DNA from: an uncultured Lachnospiraceae bacterium
GTDB lineage: Bacteria > Bacillota > Clostridia > Lachnospirales > Lachnospiraceae
Assembly (NCBI GenBank): GCA_902796595.1
Contig: CADBPM010000031.1
Span: 17,486 to 81,485 of the forward strand
Reading direction: 5' to 3'
Length of the DNA: 64,000 nucleotides
The notes under the pieces are model-generated. The model worked only from the letters and a program-made list of their open reading frames with translations. It was not told the DNA's origin and did no database searches. Both the position numbers and the translations under genes were made by a program. Positions 46,897 through 55,207 of this stretch are shown in pieces. Position 1 is the first letter of the stretch. The number at the start of each line of letters is the position of its first letter.

Positions 46897-46925
46897 ATTG
46901 CCTGCAGGAGACTGCAGGCAATTTA
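46897..46925 (+). terminator. Terminator of purL
   Basis: ATTGCCTGCAG/CTGCAGGCAAT arms with a GAGA loop and a short T-rich tail. Confidence 0.78.
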
Positions 46926-46978
46926 ACTTTAGTCCACAGCTCTTTACTGTTTATATGATTTATGATAAAATTGAGACG

Positions 46979-46998
46979 ATTAGATTAGTGCATCTAAT
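46979..46998 (+). promoter_or_regulatory. Inverted repeat before LysR gene, likely autoregulatory operator
   Basis: ATTAGAT and ATCTAAT separated by six bases, a T-N11-A type LysR box, lying downstream of a possible -10 (TATGATAAAA, 46961) and 31 bases before the start codon. Confidence 0.5.
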
Positions 46999-47028
46999 AA
47001 ACGTAATGAACATAAAGAGGTCGTGAAA

Positions 47029-47934
47029 GTGAATAATGTTGATATAAACTATGAGCTTTATAAAGTTTTTTATCATGTTGCGAAGACTCTGAGTTTTTCA
47101 GAGGCTTCAAAGGAACTGTTCATCTCTCAGTCAGCAGTAAGTCAGTCAATAAAGGTACTTGAAAAAAGACTTGGAGAAAAGCTGTTCAAAAGATCCACAA
47201 AGAAGGTCAGTCTTACAAAAGAAGGGGAGATTCTTTTCAGTCATATTGAGCCGGCGGTCAATCTGATAAGCCTTGGCGAAGAGCAGATAATGGAAAGTCA
47301 GTCGCTAAATGGCGGGCAGCTGCGCATAGCATCAAGTGATACAATATGCAGATATATTCTCAAACCTTATCTTAGGGAATTTCATAGAAAATATCCTAAT
47401 GTACATATTAAGGTGATAAATGGCACAAGTCTTGCATGTGTGGATTATCTTAAAGAAAACAAGGTTGATCTTATAGTTGTAAATACACCTAATTCAGCCC
47501 TTGCATCAGTAAATCATATAGAAGATCTCTTTGACTTTAGAGACGTTTTTATAGCAGGAAGGGAATCATTTCCGGAATTGATGCAGGACAAGATATCTCT
47601 TTCAAGGATCATAAAGTATCCGGTTATGATGCTTGATAAGGAATCAGCAACAACAGAATTTATGCACCAGTTTTTTCTTAACAATCAGCTTGAACTGGTG
47701 CCGGAGATAGAACTTGCAAGCAATGATCTGCTTATTGACCTTGCAAAGATCGGTCTTGGTGTTGCCTGTGTTCCAGACTATTGTATATCAGAAGATGATC
47801 CGGAATTATTCGTAATACATTCGGACAGAACATTTCCTATGCGCGGTATAGCGGCTGCCTACGACGATATGAAGCCACTGTCACCGGCAGCGGAAAATTT
47901 CCTTCATCTTCTTTCAGAGGATTATAAAAGATGA
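47029..47934 (+). CDS. LysR family transcriptional regulator
   Basis: 301 residues from GTG 47029, eight bases after AAAGAGG; a GTG at 47023 is too close. N-terminal winged helix-turn-helix (YKVFYHVAKTLSFSEASKEL, FISQSAVSQSIKVLEKRLGEKLF) and a substrate-binding effector domain (about 90-300). Overlaps the class A PBP gene by four bases (ATGA), so it may control cell-wall synthesis or just share its transcript. An inverted repeat in its leader suggests self-control. Confidence 0.92.
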   Translation: MNNVDINYELYKVFYHVAKTLSFSEASKELFISQSAVSQSIKVLEKRLGEKLFKRSTKKVSLTKEGEILFSHIEPAVNLISLGEEQIMESQSLNGGQLRIASSDTICRYILKPYLREFHRKYPNVHIKVINGTSLACVDYLKENKVDLIVVNTPNSALASVNHIEDLFDFRDVFIAGRESFPELMQDKISLSRIIKYPVMMLDKESATTEFMHQFFLNNQLELVPEIELASNDLLIDLAKIGLGVACVPDYCISEDDPELFVIHSDRTFPMRGIAAAYDDMKPLSPAAENFLHLLSEDYKR

Positions 47935-50576
47935 GCTTTAGCAGGCAGGATATTTCAAAAAAAAGAAAAAGATATAAGTCACTTCCGCAAAAACTTACAA
48001 GTAAAACAGCAGTCTGGTTAGTCAGACTGCTTCTTGTCGTAATCGTAGCAAGTGTGATACTGGGCGGGTACTTTGTTTTTGGTACGGTTCGTGGGATACT
48101 AGATAAAGCACCATCGATAAATGAGATAAATGTTGTGCCTACAGGCTACCAGACTACAGTATACGATGTAAACGGTAAGAAGCTTAATACTGTGGTAGGA
48201 GCGGGGGCAAATCGCATTTATAAAACTTTGGATCAGATTCCTTTTGCAGTTCAGAAAGCATTTATCGCGATTGAAGATGAACGTTTCTATGAACATACCG
48301 GAGTGGATATACAGGGTATCTTCAGAGCTGGTTTTAAAATGGTGCTTTCAGGCGGCGAGGATGCACAGGGCGCCAGTACGATAACGCAGCAGCTTCTTAA
48401 AAATCAGGTTTTTTCGGGCGGTGAAGAAGGTACAAAGATAGCAAAAGTCGAAAGAAAGATTCAGGAGCAGTTTCTTGCGATCCAACTTGAAGGAAAATAT
48501 TCAAAGGACCAGATTCTTGAATACTATCTTAATACGATAAATCTCGGACAAAATACACTCGGAGTTGAAACGGCTTCACAAAGGTATTTTGGCAAAAGTG
48601 TCAGTGAGATCACTATTTCAGAAGCGGCAGTAATTGCTGCTATCACTAAAAACCCTACAAACAACAATCCTATCACGAATCCGGAAAGAAATGGGGACCG
48701 TCGTGCAGAGATTCTCAAAAAAATGAAGGAGCAGGGTTATATAAGTGATGCAGAGTACACTGATGCTGTAAACGATGATGTTTATGCCCGTATTCAGGCT
48801 GTAAATACCGAGATAACAGAGTCAAACAACGTCTATTCATATTATGTTGATGCGACGATACAGCAGGTGGTAAAGGATCTTTGTGATAAGAAGGGCTATA
48901 CAACAGCTCAGGCGTATAATCTTCTTAATTCAGGAGGTCTTTCGATATATACATATCAGGATCCGGTAATACAGAAGATATGTAATAAAAATGTTGCCAA
49001 TAAGGATTTTTATGCATCAGTTCCGCAGAAATGGCAGCTTACCTATGCACTTTCTGTGCAAAAGAAGGATGGAAAGACGATAAACTATTCTGAGGGCAGT
49101 ATCCAGAATATGTTCGGACTTTCAAATATGCTTTTTAATAAAAAGAGTGATGCCAAACCTTATATCGAAAAATTCAAGAAAAAGATCATGGGTAAAAAGG
49201 ATGTTATCCTTGGTGAAAACATCAGTTACTCAATAGAACCGCAGATGTCCGTAACAGTAATGGAACAGAGTACAGGTGCCGTTCAGGCGGTTGTAGGAGG
49301 AAGAGGTAAAAAGACAGGAAATCTTACTCTCAACAGGGCAACAGACACAACAAGGCAGCCGGGCTCACTTTTTAAGGTACTTTCAACCTACCTGCCGGCT
49401 CTTGATATTGGTGGTGAGACCCTTGCAAGTGTGGGCGATGATTCCCTTTACTATTATGCTAATTCGGACAAGCAGGTACATAACTGGTGGGGAGACAGCT
49501 ACGAGGGCCTTTCATCCTATAGACGTGGTATATACCGCTCAATGAATATAGTTACAGTAAAGGCACTTGAAAAGCTTGGTTTGCAGCCAGCTTTGGCTTA
49601 TCTTGATTCACTTGGATTTACGACTATCACAGAAAATGATGCGAATCTTTCGCTTGCGCTCGGAGGACTTAGTCTGGGTGTTTCCAATCTTGAGATAACT
49701 GCTGCCTATGCGGCTATAGCAGACAAGGGTGTATATCATTCACCTATGTTCTATAGCAAGGTGCTTGACCATGACGGTAAAGTCATACTTGAAAATGAGC
49801 CGGTTACAAGACAGGTCATGAAGGATTCTACGGCATTTTTACTTACAGATGCCATGCATGATACCCTTACAAGACCGGATGCAACAGGTGCCAATGCTGC
49901 ACTTGCCAACAGCCAGATGGGACAGGCGGCAAAGACCGGTTCTTCAACTGAATATAATGATATCTGGATCTCAGGTTATACGCCATACTATACATGTACA
50001 GTTTGGTCTGGCTTTGACAACAATGGAAGCCAGTCAAATTATTCTTTGTATCATCTGAAGATATGGAAAGCTATAATGGATGATATAAATACAAAGAAAA
50101 AACTGAAAACAAAGCATTTTAAAAAGCCTAAGGATATCACAACAGCAGCAATCTGTACAAAGTGCGGCAAGCTTGCTGTAAAAGGTCTTTGTGATCATGC
50201 AGAAGATGGAAATGATATAAAAACAGAATATTTTGCAGTAGGTACAGTTCCTACAGCAACCTGTACGTGTCATGTAAAAGTAAAGATATGTAAGGGATCC
50301 GGCAGGATAGCAAATGAGTATTGTCCAAAAGATCAGGTGGAAGAGAAGGTTCTCTTATATAAAAATGAATCTCTGACTCAGAAGGATTCTTCCGGTAAGG
50401 AAGTTGTGAGAAAGTGTAAGACAAAAGATACACCATATATCCTCACTCCTGAAATGAAGGGAAAAGTATGTAAGGTACATGGACCTGAAACAGCATCCGA
50501 AGAAGAAAGTGGTGGCGAGGACGATACAGAGAAGGAAGAGCAGACCTTAAAGCCGGAATCGGAGTATGAGGAATGA
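47931..50576 (+). CDS. Class A penicillin-binding protein (PBP1A type)
   Basis: 881 residues. Cytoplasmic basic N-terminus, membrane helix about 28-52, glycosyltransferase domain about 85-265 (EDERFYEHTGVD, GASTITQQLLKNQ, KEQ-type KIQEQFLAIQLE, EYYLNTINLG), transpeptidase domain about 430-700 with SLFK (about 476), SMN and KTGSS (about 668). The C-terminal tail has repeated Cys pairs (CTKCGK, TCTCHVK) and an acidic end. Polymerises and crosslinks peptidoglycan. Coupled to the LysR gene before it and to YigZ after it. Confidence 0.95.
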   Translation: MSFSRQDISKKRKRYKSLPQKLTSKTAVWLVRLLLVVIVASVILGGYFVFGTVRGILDKAPSINEINVVPTGYQTTVYDVNGKKLNTVVGAGANRIYKTLDQIPFAVQKAFIAIEDERFYEHTGVDIQGIFRAGFKMVLSGGEDAQGASTITQQLLKNQVFSGGEEGTKIAKVERKIQEQFLAIQLEGKYSKDQILEYYLNTINLGQNTLGVETASQRYFGKSVSEITISEAAVIAAITKNPTNNNPITNPERNGDRRAEILKKMKEQGYISDAEYTDAVNDDVYARIQAVNTEITESNNVYSYYVDATIQQVVKDLCDKKGYTTAQAYNLLNSGGLSIYTYQDPVIQKICNKNVANKDFYASVPQKWQLTYALSVQKKDGKTINYSEGSIQNMFGLSNMLFNKKSDAKPYIEKFKKKIMGKKDVILGENISYSIEPQMSVTVMEQSTGAVQAVVGGRGKKTGNLTLNRATDTTRQPGSLFKVLSTYLPALDIGGETLASVGDDSLYYYANSDKQVHNWWGDSYEGLSSYRRGIYRSMNIVTVKALEKLGLQPALAYLDSLGFTTITENDANLSLALGGLSLGVSNLEITAAYAAIADKGVYHSPMFYSKVLDHDGKVILENEPVTRQVMKDSTAFLLTDAMHDTLTRPDATGANAALANSQMGQAAKTGSSTEYNDIWISGYTPYYTCTVWSGFDNNGSQSNYSLYHLKIWKAIMDDINTKKKLKTKHFKKPKDITTAAICTKCGKLAVKGLCDHAEDGNDIKTEYFAVGTVPTATCTCHVKVKICKGSGRIANEYCPKDQVEEKVLLYKNESLTQKDSSGKEVVRKCKTKDTPYILTPEMKGKVCKVHGPETASEEESGGEDDTEKEEQTLKPESEYEE

Positions 50577-51232
50577 TGAATGATTACAGAACTGTAATAG
50601 AAGAGGGAACAGGCGAGATTGAAGTCAAGAAATCCCGTTTTCTTTCGGTATTATGCCACGTTTCATCAACAGATGAGGCAGAGGAAGTCCTTAAAAATAA
50701 TAAAAAGAAGTATTATGATGCCTCCCATAGCTGTTCTGCTTATATCTTAAATTCAGATGCAGGGGTTCGCCATTCAAGTGATGATGGCGAACCTTCAGGG
50801 ACAGCAGGGAAACCTATTTTAGATGTTCTGTCAGGAGCCGGGCTTTCAGACTCTATGATTATAGTAACAAGATATTTTGGAGGGACACTGCTTGGAACCG
50901 GCGGACTTGTAAGAGCTTATTCTGCGGCAGCAGCAAAGGCAATTGAAAATGCGGTTGTGGTAGACGTGAAAAGTGCCATTTTGACAAAGTTTTCCCTTGA
51001 TTATACCTTGTTTCCTAAACTTGACCATATTGCGAAAGAGAATGATATAGATATTGCTTCTGTGGAATATCTTGATGTTGTAAATGTAAGCCTTTTGATA
51101 GGAAATCGGGATGAGGACAGGTTTTACAAGGAACTTACAGAGGCAACCGCTGGCAGGGTGACGCAGGAGGCGGTTAAAAGCAGAAAAGAATGTGTGTATT
51201 ATATGAAAGACCTCTCTCCGGTCTTTCTATAG
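50573..51232 (+). CDS. YigZ/IMPACT family protein
   Basis: About 218 residues; two adjacent ATG codons (50573, 50576) are possible. N-terminal UPF0029/IMPACT domain with KKSRFLSVLCHVSS, YDASHSCSAYIL and the signature SSDDGEPSGTAGKPIL, then TRYFGGTLLGTGGLVRAYS, and a C-terminal ferredoxin-like domain. Eukaryotic relatives act on translation control; bacterial function is unsettled. Overlaps the PBP gene by four bases. Confidence 0.92.
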   Translation: MMNDYRTVIEEGTGEIEVKKSRFLSVLCHVSSTDEAEEVLKNNKKKYYDASHSCSAYILNSDAGVRHSSDDGEPSGTAGKPILDVLSGAGLSDSMIIVTRYFGGTLLGTGGLVRAYSAAAAKAIENAVVVDVKSAILTKFSLDYTLFPKLDHIAKENDIDIASVEYLDVVNVSLLIGNRDEDRFYKELTEATAGRVTQEAVKSRKECVYYMKDLSPVFL

Positions 51233-51245
51233 AAAAGGAATTTAG

Positions 51246-51740
51246 ATGAAGTCATTTCAGGTTGAAAATGTCAGGGAGTTTATGCAAAAACTTCTCATGG
51301 AAAACGTTTTTGATAATTTTTTGATTGTTTCTTTCAGCATTGATAAGGACATGAGTGTTATCATAGATGGTGAGAGAAATAAAACCTGGTATGATACAGA
51401 TAGCAAAGATATGCCCTTTTATCTTACGTGGAAAGAAGTAAGGGATACGGTAGCTTTTCTTATCAAAGGCAAGAGATCGCCGCTTCGTATGAAGGCTGTG
51501 TTTAGACTGTCAAAAGAAAATACAGAAAAGTTACTTTTAAATGTAGAAAATAATGGCAATACTTCTGCGGCTGATACCGCCTTTTGCTGGAACATGCGAT
51601 TTGAGGAAGGGACGCTTATCATAACTACCGGAGTTTCTTCAAATGATTTCAGGCTCATACCTGTTTTGAACGAAATCTGGGATAAGGATATTCTCATTTT
51701 TCTAAAACACTTTGGCATAGTCTGTCTTGAAAACAGATAG
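51246..51740 (+). CDS. DUF5721 family protein
   Basis: 164 residues, soluble, starting MKSFQVENVREFMQKLL; the pattern FDNFLIVSFSIDK...VIIDG and LTWKEVRDTVAFLIKGKRSPLRMK fits the DUF5721 family of Lachnospiraceae as I remember it. No catalytic motif visible. 13 bases after yigZ, probably the last gene of the LysR-PBP-YigZ transcript. Confidence 0.7.
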   Translation: MKSFQVENVREFMQKLLMENVFDNFLIVSFSIDKDMSVIIDGERNKTWYDTDSKDMPFYLTWKEVRDTVAFLIKGKRSPLRMKAVFRLSKENTEKLLLNVENNGNTSAADTAFCWNMRFEEGTLIITTGVSSNDFRLIPVLNEIWDKDILIFLKHFGIVCLENR

Positions 51741-51769
51741 TGGGCTATACTTAAACATAAACCCGTTTT

Positions 51770-51822
51770 CGTTGGTGTCGCTGCAGGCACGACACCGATG
51801 AGCACCATGCCTGCGGTAAGGT
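51770..51822 (+). promoter_or_regulatory. 53-nt pseudoknot leader element, copy 3 (galE)
   Basis: Stem 1 CGTTGGTGTCG/CGACACCGATG, where the C-A mismatch of copies 1 and 2 has become a T-A pair; loop GCAGGCA pairs with TGCCTGC; ends AAGGT eight bases before the galE ATG. Confidence 0.78.
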
Positions 51823-51830
51823 AGAGGATA

Positions 51831-52850
51831 ATGAAAGTATTAGTTACAGGTGGAGCAGGCTATATAGGAAGCCATACATGTGTAGAACTTCTTAATGCCG
51901 GACATGAAGTAGTTGTATTTGATAACCTTTATAATTCAAGTAAAGAGGCTATCAATAGAGTGGAAAAAATCACAGGCAAAAAGGTGCGTTTCTATGAGGC
52001 GGATATGCTTGACAGAAAGGCAATGGATCAGATCTTCGAAGAAAATAAGATAGATGCAGTTATCCATTTTGCCGGATATAAGGCAGTAGGCGAGTCTGTT
52101 CATAAGCCGCTCGAATATTACCACAATAATCTTACAGGAACTCTTACTTTGTGCAGCTCAATGCAGGCTCATGGGGTTAAAAATATAATCTTTTCTTCAT
52201 CAGCAACGGTATATGGCAATCCGTCAAAGCTTCCTATTACAGAAGATCTTCCGCATGGCACAGCTTTTTCACCTTATGGTGCCACAAAGATGATGCAGGA
52301 ACAGATGTTCAATGACTTCCATGTTGCAGATCCTGATTTCAGCGTTATCCTTCTCAGATATTTCAACCCTATCGGCGCGCATGAGTCTGGGCTTATCGGT
52401 GAGGACCCTAAGGGTATACCAAACAACCTTGTTCCTTATATCGCTCAGGTTGCAGTTGGAAAGTTATCTAAACTCGGAATATTTGGAAATGATTATCCGA
52501 CAAAGGATGGTACCTGTATCAGGGATTATATACATGTAGTCGATCTTGCAAGAGGTCATGTTCTTGCACTTAAGAAATTTGAAGAAAAGCCGGATGTGCG
52601 CATTTATAATCTCGGTACAGGCGATGGGTATTCTGTTCTCGATGTTTTCCATGCATTTGAAAAGGCTTGTGGCAAGGAGCTTCCATTTGAATTCAAGCCA
52701 CGCAGAAATGGAGATATTCCGGAATGCTATTGCAATCCTACTAAGGCTTTTAAAGAGCTTGGTTTCAAGGCTCAATATGGCATAGAGAAGATGTGTGAAG
52801 ACTCATGGAGATGGCAGTCTTCAAATCCGAACGGATACAGAGAGGCATAA
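51831..52850 (+). CDS. galE: UDP-glucose 4-epimerase
   Basis: 339-residue short-chain dehydrogenase-type epimerase. Rossmann GGAGYIGSH at residues 7-15, FDNLYNS, HFAGYKAVGES, catalytic Ser-Tyr-Lys in SSSATVYG and SPYGATKMM (Tyr about 149), and YFNPIGAH. Interconverts UDP-glucose and UDP-galactose for surface polysaccharides. It stands alone with a pseudoknot leader and its own terminator. Confidence 0.97.
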   Translation: MKVLVTGGAGYIGSHTCVELLNAGHEVVVFDNLYNSSKEAINRVEKITGKKVRFYEADMLDRKAMDQIFEENKIDAVIHFAGYKAVGESVHKPLEYYHNNLTGTLTLCSSMQAHGVKNIIFSSSATVYGNPSKLPITEDLPHGTAFSPYGATKMMQEQMFNDFHVADPDFSVILLRYFNPIGAHESGLIGEDPKGIPNNLVPYIAQVAVGKLSKLGIFGNDYPTKDGTCIRDYIHVVDLARGHVLALKKFEEKPDVRIYNLGTGDGYSVLDVFHAFEKACGKELPFEFKPRRNGDIPECYCNPTKAFKELGFKAQYGIEKMCEDSWRWQSSNPNGYREA

Positions 52851-52857
52851 CAGATAG

Positions 52858-52890
52858 AAAAAAGAAACCGTTAAATGCGGTTTCTTTTTT
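52858..52890 (+). terminator. Terminator of galE
   Basis: AAAGAAACCG/CGGTTTCTTT arms followed by TTT. Confidence 0.9.
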
Positions 52891-52915
52891 TATGGAACAG
52901 AAGTTAATAAAAACT

Positions 52916-52942
52916 TTAGCACTCAAATCAAACGAGTGCTAA
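52916..52942 (+). promoter_or_regulatory. CIRCE operator (HrcA binding site) of htpG
   Basis: TTAGCACTC, nine bases, GAGTGCTAA: an exact match to the CIRCE consensus. HrcA represses from CIRCE until heat shock. It lies eight bases upstream of the -35 box rather than in the transcribed leader. Confidence 0.95.
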
Positions 52943-52950
52943 CAAAATTA

Positions 52951-52979
52951 TTGACATTTCTACCTGAAGAGATTACAAT
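52951..52979 (+). promoter_or_regulatory. Promoter of htpG
   Basis: TTGACA (52951-52956), 17-base spacer, TACAAT (52974-52979). Predicted start near 52986; htpG ATG at 53036 with AAAGGAAG upstream. Confidence 0.85.
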
Positions 52980-53035
52980 GTGATTGTATCAAGTAAAAAA
53001 ATATGTTGTACGCAATGTAAAAAGGAAGTGTTTAA

Positions 53036-55069
53036 ATGAGTTCGGAAAAGGGATCTTTATCTATCACATCGGAGAATATTTTTCCGATAATCAAAAAATG
53101 GCTCTATTCAGATCATGATATCTTTCTTCGTGAGCTTGTTTCTAATGGCACTGACGCTATAACAAAATTAAAAAAGTTAGAGGGTGTTGGTGAGTGGACA
53201 GCTCCGGAGGAAAATCATTATAAGGTTGATGTTATAACTGACAGCGAAGCCAAGACTCTTACCATTATAGATAATGGTATCGGTATGACAGCTGATGAAG
53301 TTAAAAAGTATATCAACCAGATTGCTTTTTCAGGAGCTAAAAGCTTTTTGGAAAAATATAAGGACAAGTCTGACAGTGAACAGATTATAGGTCATTTTGG
53401 ACTTGGGTTCTATTCAGCATTCATGGTAGCAGACAGGGTTACTATCGATACACTTTCATATATTGAGGGTTCAACACCAGTTCACTGGTCAAGTGAAGGC
53501 GGCATCGACTATGAAATGGAAGATGGCGACCGTACAGAGCGTGGGACCAAGATAACCCTTTATTTAAATGACGAGTCCTACGAATTTTCAAATGAATATA
53601 GAGTCAAAGAAATCCTTGAAAAGTATTGCTCATTTATGCCTGTTGAAATATATTACACAAGCATGGATGAAGAACGTAAAAAGGCAAAGGAGCAGGATAA
53701 GGTAGTAGATGCACCTGCTGATGATGCAAATAAGGACGGTGCAGGCAAGGAAGAGGCAAAGAAGGAAGAAGCACCAAAGCCTGTAAATGAGATTCATCCT
53801 CTTTGGACAAAGAGAGCAGCAGATGTCAAAGATGATGAGTACAAGGAATTTTATCGTAAAGTATTCAGAGATTACAAGGAACCTCTTTTTTGGATACACC
53901 TCAATATGGATTATCCTTTCAACCTTAAGGGAATCCTTTATTTCCCAAAGATCAATTCAGAATATGATGCAGTCGAGGGAACAATAAAGCTTTATAACAA
54001 CCAGGTATTTATCGCAGATAATATCAAAGAAGTTATACCTGAGTATCTTCTTCTCTTAAAGGGAGTTATAGATTGTCCTGATCTTCCTCTTAACGTATCA
54101 AGAAGCGCTCTCCAGAACGATGGCTTTGTTAAGAAGATATCAGATTATATTACCAAAAAGGTAGCTGAAAAGTTATCGGGCCTTTGCAAAACAGACAGAG
54201 AAAATTATGAGAAGTACTGGGATGACATCTCTCCATTCATCAAGTATGGTATATTAAGAGACGAAAAGTTTGCTGATAAGATGAAGGACTACGTTCTTTT
54301 CAAGGATCTTAATGATAAATACGTTACCCTTAAGGACTATGTGGACAGCATAAAGCCTGCTGAAGAAAAGACAGAGGATGCCGGTACTGCTGAAAAGCAG
54401 GAAGAGTCTACTGAGACTGCCGATAATAAAGATGAAAATAAGGATTTGGCAGAGGAAAAGCCTAAGACCACAGTATATTATGTAACAGATCCTGTCGCAC
54501 AGAGTCAGTATATCAATCTTTTCAAGGAAAATAAGCTTAATGCGGTTATGCTTACAACCAAGATTGATGCACCTTTCATCGGTCGTCTTGAAGGAACTCA
54601 TGAAGACCTCAAATTTATGAGAATAGACGCAGATGTAAATGAAGCTGTAAAGGCAGACGGGGACGATGAAAGCCTTAAGAAGCTTACAGATGAACTTGCA
54701 GAACTCTTCAAGAAGCAACTTAACAAAGAAAAGCTTACAGTAAAGGTAGAAAATTTTAAGGATGACAGCGTTTCATCAATGATCACAGTTTCAGAGGAAT
54801 CACGTCGTATGCAGGATATGATGAGATCATACAATCTTGGCGGTAGCGACATGGATTCAATGACGGATGAAACTCTCATTCTTAATGCCAACAATGAGCT
54901 TGTTAAGTATATCGATGAACATAAAGATGATAATGATGCCAATATAAAGATATTCTGTGAGCAGCTTTATGATCTTGCATCTATAGCCAACAGACCATTA
55001 AAGGCAGAAGCTATGACAGCTTTTATTAAAAGAAGTAATGAAATTCTTAAGCTTTTAGCAAAGAAGTGA
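53036..55069 (+). CDS. htpG: Hsp90-family chaperone HtpG with charged insertions
   Basis: 677 residues against about 620-630 in well-studied bacterial HtpG. N-terminal ATPase domain (FLRELVSNGTDAITKL, DNGIGMT, GHFGLGFYSAFMVAD), middle domain (HPLWTKRAADV; FWIHLNMDYPFNLKGILYFP; NVSRSALQND with the catalytic Arg) and C-terminal dimerisation domain. Two Lys/Glu/Asp-rich inserts: about residues 215-250, exactly between N and middle domains, and about 440-482 before TTVYYVTDPV. Single gene under CIRCE and a housekeeping promoter. Confidence 0.96.
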   Translation: MSSEKGSLSITSENIFPIIKKWLYSDHDIFLRELVSNGTDAITKLKKLEGVGEWTAPEENHYKVDVITDSEAKTLTIIDNGIGMTADEVKKYINQIAFSGAKSFLEKYKDKSDSEQIIGHFGLGFYSAFMVADRVTIDTLSYIEGSTPVHWSSEGGIDYEMEDGDRTERGTKITLYLNDESYEFSNEYRVKEILEKYCSFMPVEIYYTSMDEERKKAKEQDKVVDAPADDANKDGAGKEEAKKEEAPKPVNEIHPLWTKRAADVKDDEYKEFYRKVFRDYKEPLFWIHLNMDYPFNLKGILYFPKINSEYDAVEGTIKLYNNQVFIADNIKEVIPEYLLLLKGVIDCPDLPLNVSRSALQNDGFVKKISDYITKKVAEKLSGLCKTDRENYEKYWDDISPFIKYGILRDEKFADKMKDYVLFKDLNDKYVTLKDYVDSIKPAEEKTEDAGTAEKQEESTETADNKDENKDLAEEKPKTTVYYVTDPVAQSQYINLFKENKLNAVMLTTKIDAPFIGRLEGTHEDLKFMRIDADVNEAVKADGDDESLKKLTDELAELFKKQLNKEKLTVKVENFKDDSVSSMITVSEESRRMQDMMRSYNLGGSDMDSMTDETLILNANNELVKYIDEHKDDNDANIKIFCEQLYDLASIANRPLKAEAMTAFIKRSNEILKLLAKK

Positions 55070-55130
55070 TGTTTTATTACGATTTACGTGATTTTAGACT
55101 TGCATTATTTTAAAATTACTGTAAAATAGA

Positions 55131-55162
55131 GAACGGCGTGTATATACGCCGTTCTTTTTGTG
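55131..55162 (+). terminator. Terminator of htpG
   Basis: GAACGGCGT/ACGCCGTTC arms with a GTATAT loop followed by TTTTT. Confidence 0.9.
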
Positions 55163-55207
55163 TCTTATGACAGGATACTGTAAAAATTTTTTTATAAAGG
55201 AGATTAA

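Noticed and set aside
46897..46922. Pseudoknot-like TGCCTGC/GCAGGCA at the end of purL
   Set aside because: It is a simple hairpin after a stop codon that fits a terminator, with none of the other pseudoknot parts.
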